Source: an uncultured Granulosicoccaceae bacterium (GTDB taxonomy: Bacteria > Pseudomonadota > Gammaproteobacteria > Granulosicoccales > Granulosicoccaceae). Taken from it: a stretch of 57,486 nucleotides of DNA. Below are positions 53,198 through 57,486 of this stretch, in pieces. Under the pieces are notes generated by a model, which was given only the letters and a program-made list of their open reading frames with translations, searched no databases and was not told where the DNA came from. Positions within the stretch are counted from its first letter, which is position 1. Every line of letters begins with the position of its first letter. The stretch is from NCBI GenBank assembly GCA_937922945.1, contig CAKZUP010000007.1, positions 1 through 57,486 of the forward strand, given 5' to 3'. The position numbers and the translations under genes are program-made.

Positions 53198-54115
53198 TCA
53201 ATCTTGAGTATTAAACGTATCGGTTGTCGTCAGACCAACTGAGTTGGCCCATTCATGCGCAGTAACTTTTGCAGCCCCTTCAGGCTTTACTCGCTTTATC
53301 AAAATCCTGCCACCGATACACTGTACTTGAATGCCGTCTTCGGTGATCTCTAGAATACGACCCGAAACGCCATCACCTGCCATCTTTGCGGCATCGTAGA
53401 TACTCAGCTCAGCACCTTTATAAGTTGTCCACGAACCTGGCGCAGGATTGGTACCTCTAATAAGGTTATAAACCTGATCAACCGGCTTGTGCCAATCGAT
53501 GTGAGCGTGCTTCTTGGTGCACCGACGCTCATAGGTTGCCAGTGATTCATCCTGCTGAATATGCGGTGGATTGCCGGACCTGAACAATTCGCATACTTCG
53601 TGTACTGATTCGACAGCCGCAGGATAGATTTTCTTGAAATACAAATTGATCACCGTGTCGTCTGGGTCGATGGGGCACTCCCACTGTAACAGCACGTCAC
53701 CTTCATCCAAACCGTCGGTGGGATAGAACCAAGAGAAACCAGACTTGTCACTGCCCATAATAATGGGCCAATTCACGGCCGATGGACCTCGATGAAGCGG
53801 TAATAACGACGGGTGAAAACAAATTGAACCCAACTTGGGTACATCTCGTGCGGCCTCGGGTACAAAAACGTTAACGAATGCCATGATCATTAGATCGGCA
53901 TTGTAGGAGCGCAGGGTTTCCAACGTTGCCTCGTCTTTGAAAGCCGCCGGCTGTTGCACTGGCAGGTTCTTTTCCAATGCGAGTTCTTTTATCGGATCGG
54001 GAGACCCTTTATCTGGCTCGCAATAGACAGCAACAACCTCATCCTTACCAGCTTCCAGCAAGGCATTTAACACATCCTTGCCAAACGCTTGCTGCCCCAT
54101 AACGACTATTCGCAT
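53198..54115 (-). CDS. Formyltransferase-fold protein, 10-formyl-THF hydrolase-like (stand-alone ALDH1L1 N-domain homologue)
   Basis: A 305-residue protein with the Fmt fold and C-terminal OB domain. The folate site reads [19 protein letters not shown], with His101, and Asp137 lies in [10 protein letters not shown]. In methionyl-tRNA formyltransferase the residue two before this His is Asn; here it is Cys. In the hydrolase domain of 10-formyl-THF dehydrogenase it is Ile. The overall wording resembles the latter far more. It is therefore unlikely to be the tRNA enzyme and more likely hydrolyses or transfers the formyl group of 10-formyl-THF. It lies directly upstream of fhs. Confidence 0.75.
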   Translation of the reverse strand: MRIVVMGQQAFGKDVLNALLEAGKDEVVAVYCEPDKGSPDPIKELALEKNLPVQQPAAFKDEATLETLRSYNADLMIMAFVNVFVPEAARDVPKLGSICFHPSLLPLHRGPSAVNWPIIMGSDKSGFSWFYPTDGLDEGDVLLQWECPIDPDDTVINLYFKKIYPAAVESVHEVCELFRSGNPPHIQQDESLATYERRCTKKHAHIDWHKPVDQVYNLIRGTNPAPGSWTTYKGAELSIYDAAKMAGDGVSGRILEITEDGIQVQCIGGRILIKRVKPEGAAKVTAHEWANSVGLTTTDTFNTQD

Positions 54116-54173
54116 TCACCTGCTCCAATGATTAGTCAAAAACTGATTATTTAAACTGTTACAACCTTGCTTA

Positions 54174-54208
54174 TTCTTCAACTGCAACTTCTTCAACTGC
54201 AACTTCTT
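54174..54208. repeat. 15-bp tandem duplication before the formyltransferase-fold gene
   Basis: TTCTTCAACTGCAAC occurs at 54174-54188 and 54189-54203, with a third partial TTCTT. It lies in the 144-base gap after frc. It is again centred on AACTGC. Confidence 0.85.
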
Positions 54209-54259
54209 AAATCGCGACGTTCTCACCAGCAACGCTTCAACTGGCTGCGCATTCACCAA

Positions 54260-55522
54260 CTAAGCCTGAGGTTTACCCACCGCTCCAGATTCGATGACCG
54301 TTTGCAGCTTGTCGCCTTCATACCCCAGCACTTGCGTCAAAATTTCCATCGTGTGTTCACCGAGTAGCGGAGAACGCTCAACGGTGACATCGCTATCGGA
54401 CAACTTTATTGGACACCCGACGCTTAAATATTCGCCCCGTTCAGGATGATCAACTTTAACCATGGTTCCTGTTGCAAACAGACCTTCATCTTCAGAGATT
54501 TCTTTCATCGACAAGATCGGACCAACGGGTATATCCAACGGGTTGCACAATTCCATAACCTCAAACTTGCTTTTGGTTTTGGTCCAGTCTTCTACAGCAC
54601 CAAAGATTTCGTTCAGCTTGTCAAGACGTTCCGGTGGAGTGGCATAGCCTTCTTTGGTTTTCCACTCAGGCTTACCGATAACATCACACACCTTTTCCCA
54701 GACTGCCGCTTGAACAATAAAATAAGTGTACGCATTAGGATCCTGCTCCCAACCTTTGCATTTCAGTATGCGCCCCGGTTGGCCGCCACCTGAATCGTTG
54801 CCAGCTCTCGGTGTGGTATCGCCGAATTCTATGCCTTCGCCAAACTGAGAATATTCTTTGAGTGGGCCTGAATCGAGGCGTTGCTGGTCGCGCAGTTTTA
54901 CCCGCGCCAAATTCAGCACACTGTCTTGCATAGCGCAACTAACCAACTGCCCCTTACCGGTTTTTTCTCGCTGAAACAGCGCAGTAACAATCCCCAAACA
55001 CAAATGCAAACCTGTGCCAGAGTCGCCAATTTGCGCGCCAGTCACCAGAGGTGGTCCATCGAGAAAACCGGTGGTAGACGCTGAGCCACCTGCGCACTGA
55101 GCAACATTTTCATACACTTTGCAATCCTCGTACTTACCAGGGCCAAAGCCTTTTATTGATGCCATGATAATGCGCGGGTTTATCTCCTGAATACGTTCCC
55201 AGGTAAAACCCATTCTGTCTAGCGCGCCGGGTGCAAAATTCTCAACCAGCACATCGCATTCTTCTATAAGACGAGTGAGTACTTCCTTACCCGTTTCATT
55301 TTTTGAATTTAGTTCTATCGAGCGTTTGTTGTGATTGAGCATGGTGAAATACAAACTATCAGCACCGGCAACATCGACAAGTTGTTTCCGGGTTGCATCC
55401 CCAACACCAGGGCGCTCTACTTTAATGACATCAGCACCAAACCACGCTAACAACTGTGTGCACGTAGGACCGGATTGCACGTGGGTGAAATCCAGTATTT
55501 TAATACCTTCTAACGCTTTCAT
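54260..55522 (-). CDS. frc: Formyl-CoA:oxalate CoA-transferase
   Basis: A class III CoA-transferase that moves CoA from formyl-CoA to oxalate. The 420 residues align by eye with Oxalobacter formigenes Frc throughout: [15 protein letters not shown] at the start, [17 protein letters not shown], catalytic Asp167 in [30 protein letters not shown], the glycine loop GGGQPG, and [10 protein letters not shown]. At the position of Oxalobacter Trp48 it appears to have Gln (TRKQL instead of TRGWL), which could alter acceptor preference. It is located 160 bases after oxc. Confidence 0.93.
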   Translation of the reverse strand: MKALEGIKILDFTHVQSGPTCTQLLAWFGADVIKVERPGVGDATRKQLVDVAGADSLYFTMLNHNKRSIELNSKNETGKEVLTRLIEECDVLVENFAPGALDRMGFTWERIQEINPRIIMASIKGFGPGKYEDCKVYENVAQCAGGSASTTGFLDGPPLVTGAQIGDSGTGLHLCLGIVTALFQREKTGKGQLVSCAMQDSVLNLARVKLRDQQRLDSGPLKEYSQFGEGIEFGDTTPRAGNDSGGGQPGRILKCKGWEQDPNAYTYFIVQAAVWEKVCDVIGKPEWKTKEGYATPPERLDKLNEIFGAVEDWTKTKSKFEVMELCNPLDIPVGPILSMKEISEDEGLFATGTMVKVDHPERGEYLSVGCPIKLSDSDVTVERSPLLGEHTMEILTQVLGYEGDKLQTVIESGAVGKPQA

Positions 55523-55602
55523 TTATTATCCTGATTAACTAGTTACTGCATATGTAAACGTTACCGCTTAAACATGCCAGATACAACCGTTATAGACTAA
55601 TA

Positions 55603-55628
55603 CTAAGCTTTACAAACTCTAAGCTTTA
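55603..55628. repeat. Direct repeat CTAAGCTTTA in the oxc-frc gap
   Basis: The same 10 bases occur at 55603-55612 and 55619-55628, a 16-base step, each containing AAGCTT. It could be a pair of regulator sites or another small duplication. A palindrome-like GTAAACGTTAC lies closer to the frc start, at about 55554-55564. Confidence 0.4.
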
Positions 55629-55682
55629 TGAATACTGAGCATTTACAACCGCCATGCTTACTTATTCAACGTGTTATTCAAA

Positions 55683-57431
55683 CTAGGTTTTCTTAACAAC
55701 GCTTTGCGGATTAAGATTGCCAATACGCCCACTCTCTGTACCTGCGTTTTCATCAATAATTGCGTTTATCAAAGTAGGCTTGCCTGAATCTAACGCTGTG
55801 TTAACAGCAGTGCTTAATTCGTCGCGGCTGGTTACATAAACACCCACACCGTGAAAAGCTTCCATCATCATCTCATACCGCGTGTCTTTTACAAACACCG
55901 TTGGAGCAACATCTTCACCACCAGTCGGATTAACATCAGTACCGCGATAGATTCCATTGTTATTGAAAATCACAATACATACTGGCAGGTTGTATCGGCA
56001 GATAGTTTCTATCTCCATGCCCGAGAAGCCAAACGCACTATCACCTTCAACCGCCAACACGGGATTACCGGTTTCCACCGCCGCTGCAACGGCTGCACCC
56101 ATGCCAATTCCCATAATGCCCCAAGTACCAACATCGATTCGTTTTCTTGGCTTACTCATGTTGATAACACTGCGTGCAAAATCCAGCGTGTTCGCGCCTT
56201 CATTCACCAACATGGTCTCAGGACGTTCTTCTATGATTTGACGCAATGCACCCAGAGCGGTATGAAAATCCATGGGTGTTAAGTCGCTGCCAACCTTTTG
56301 AGTAAGCTTTGCAACGTTTGTATCGCGCTTGTCGTAAACAGCCGACAACCAATCTGACGGTGGCTGCTTCCAATCATTACCCATCGCATTATCGAGCGCT
56401 TCAACACACGACGTTATATCACCAACAACCGGTGCGGCAATTTCAACGTTACTGTCCATTTCGCGCGGCTCTATATCGATGTGCACAAACTTTTTCGAAC
56501 CGGGTGCTCCCCATGCCTTACCTTTGCCATGAGACAGCAGCCAGTTCAAACGAGCGCCAAGCATAACCACGACATCTGACTCTTTTAACACCAGTGATCT
56601 TGCGGCAGATGCCGATTGCGGGTGATTATCCGGCAACAGCCCCTTTGCCATACTCATAGGTAGGAACGGAATGCCCGAACGTTCGACAAACCGCTTGATG
56701 AGTTCATCGGCCTGTGCGTATGCAGCACCCTTACCAATGATAATCAATGGTTTCTTCGCACCTTTTAATACATCAATGGCGCGCGCGATAGAGTCCGGCG
56801 CCGGTAGTTGTCTTGGCGCCGGATCGACCACTTTCACTAATGACTGCGCGCCCAAACTGGCTTCAACCGTTTGACCGAAAAGCGCTGCCGGTAAATCAAG
56901 ATAAACCCCACCCGGCCTGCCGGATACAGCGGCCCGAATAGCGCGAGCAACGCCAATACCAATATCCTCGGCATGAAGAATTCGAAATGCCGCTTTACAC
57001 AATGGCTTGGCAATGGCCAGTTGATCCATCTCCTCGTAATCGCCTTGCTGCAGATCAACTATTTCTCGCTCGGAAGAACCGCTCAATAAAATCATGGGAA
57101 AGCAATTGGTTGTGGCGTTTGCCAATGCGGTTAAGCCATTAAGAAAACCCGGAGCCGATACCGTTAAACACAAACCCGGTTTTCCCGTTAAGTAGCCTGC
57201 AATCGCCGCAGCATTACCAGCATGTTGCTCATGCCGAAAAGACAATACCCGCATGCCGTTCGCCTGCGCCAAGCGGCCAAAGTCAGTAATGGGAATGCCG
57301 GGCACACCGTAGATGGTGTTCAGATCATTGAGTTTTAATGCATCGATGAGTAAGTGGAACCCGTCGGTTAATTCCTGCTCCTGGCTTGCATCATCAGCGT
57401 TCGCTGGTCGTTCTTCAAGTTCTACCGACAT
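55683..57431 (-). CDS. oxc: Oxalyl-CoA decarboxylase
   Basis: A thiamine-diphosphate enzyme that converts oxalyl-CoA to formyl-CoA and CO2. The protein has 582 residues. The cofactor-activating Glu68 is in [16 protein letters not shown], and the ThDP/Mg site is [19 protein letters not shown], with NNNGIYRG after it. The middle domain has [19 protein letters not shown]. The N-terminal 20 residues are an acidic extension ([17 protein letters not shown]). It is the first gene visible of the minus-strand oxalate set. Only 55 bases of its upstream region are in the window. Confidence 0.94.
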   Translation of the reverse strand: MSVELEERPANADDASQEQELTDGFHLLIDALKLNDLNTIYGVPGIPITDFGRLAQANGMRVLSFRHEQHAGNAAAIAGYLTGKPGLCLTVSAPGFLNGLTALANATTNCFPMILLSGSSEREIVDLQQGDYEEMDQLAIAKPLCKAAFRILHAEDIGIGVARAIRAAVSGRPGGVYLDLPAALFGQTVEASLGAQSLVKVVDPAPRQLPAPDSIARAIDVLKGAKKPLIIIGKGAAYAQADELIKRFVERSGIPFLPMSMAKGLLPDNHPQSASAARSLVLKESDVVVMLGARLNWLLSHGKGKAWGAPGSKKFVHIDIEPREMDSNVEIAAPVVGDITSCVEALDNAMGNDWKQPPSDWLSAVYDKRDTNVAKLTQKVGSDLTPMDFHTALGALRQIIEERPETMLVNEGANTLDFARSVINMSKPRKRIDVGTWGIMGIGMGAAVAAAVETGNPVLAVEGDSAFGFSGMEIETICRYNLPVCIVIFNNNGIYRGTDVNPTGGEDVAPTVFVKDTRYEMMMEAFHGVGVYVTSRDELSTAVNTALDSGKPTLINAIIDENAGTESGRIGNLNPQSVVKKT

Positions 57432-57486
57432 CGGTGGCTCCTATCGAATAAGTTTTATTAACTAGCAAAATGCTTTTCAGTTTGTG

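Noticed and set aside
53198..54115. Methionyl-tRNA formyltransferase (fmt)
   Set aside because: The catalytic Asn is replaced by Cys, the sequence resembles the ALDH1L1 hydrolase domain, and the neighbours are oxalate genes rather than def or rsmB.
1..57486. Mobile elements, prophage or CRISPR arrays
   Set aside because: No transposase, integrase, phage gene, terminal inverted repeats or regularly spaced repeats were seen. The small tandem duplications have only two or three copies.

Overview
The window looks like a chromosomal segment of a free-living, aerobic, probably marine gammaproteobacterium. The main evidence is the block yebC-ruvC-ruvA-ruvB-ybgC-tolQ-tolR-tolA-tolB-pal-cpoB followed by tRNA-Lys, an order typical of Gammaproteobacteria, plus a 1605-residue NAD-dependent glutamate dehydrogenase. 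I cannot name the genus. No insertion sequence, integrase, phage gene or CRISPR array was seen.

Layout. 1-220: the end of a plus-strand gene with its terminator, and a tRNA-Lys. 354-14429 (all minus): Tol-Pal envelope system, thioesterase YbgC, RuvABC resolvasome, YebC, two alpha/beta hydrolases, NudB and AspRS. 14523-22755: PfkB-family kinase, large GDH, a DMT exporter, a small membrane protein and a PaaG-like crotonase. 23052-29490 (all plus): a corrinoid/tetrahydrofolate C1 operon made of a corrinoid protein, DUF1638, a PF13769 protein, MetV-like and MetF proteins, a methyl-THF:corrinoid methyltransferase and a RACo-type reductive activator. 29510-37153: accessory genes in alternating orientation (multicopper oxidase, FemAB/CelD-like acyltransferase, YdcF, JmjC-like oxygenase, GINT1-like beta-propeller, small membrane proteins). 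37215-42837: the rest of the methyl-transfer system, namely a GlxA/GbdR-type regulator, a non-pyrrolysine MttB-family methyltransferase, a dual-specificity phosphatase, a second CelD-like acyltransferase and a homocysteine/betaine S-methyltransferase. 42875-44921: EpmB-like radical-SAM enzyme and an M28 peptidase. 45210-57431: a ketopantoate-reductase-like gene (plus), then a minus-strand set containing a P-loop kinase-like protein, a TctCBA transporter, formate-THF ligase, a formyl-THF hydrolase-like enzyme, formyl-CoA transferase and oxalyl-CoA decarboxylase.

How the genes may work together (inference). The MttB homologue would demethylate a quaternary amine, glycine betaine being the best guess given the GbdR-like regulator and BHMT-like enzyme nearby. 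The methyl group would go to the corrinoid protein, then to THF, then be oxidised by MetF/MetV, which is the Wood-Ljungdahl methyl branch run backwards. The oxalate set yields formyl-CoA and formate, which Fhs links to formyl-THF. Both arms therefore meet at the folate C1 pool. The most unusual sequence feature is a set of charged tails: the corrinoid protein has a strongly acidic N-terminus, while MttB, the methyl-THF methyltransferase, the activator and the homocysteine methyltransferase each carry an Arg/Lys-rich terminal tail.

Short tandem duplications and several perfect inverted repeats sit in the intergenic spaces. No gene-free stretch exceeds 300 bases; the longest are 22756-23051 and 44922-45209.
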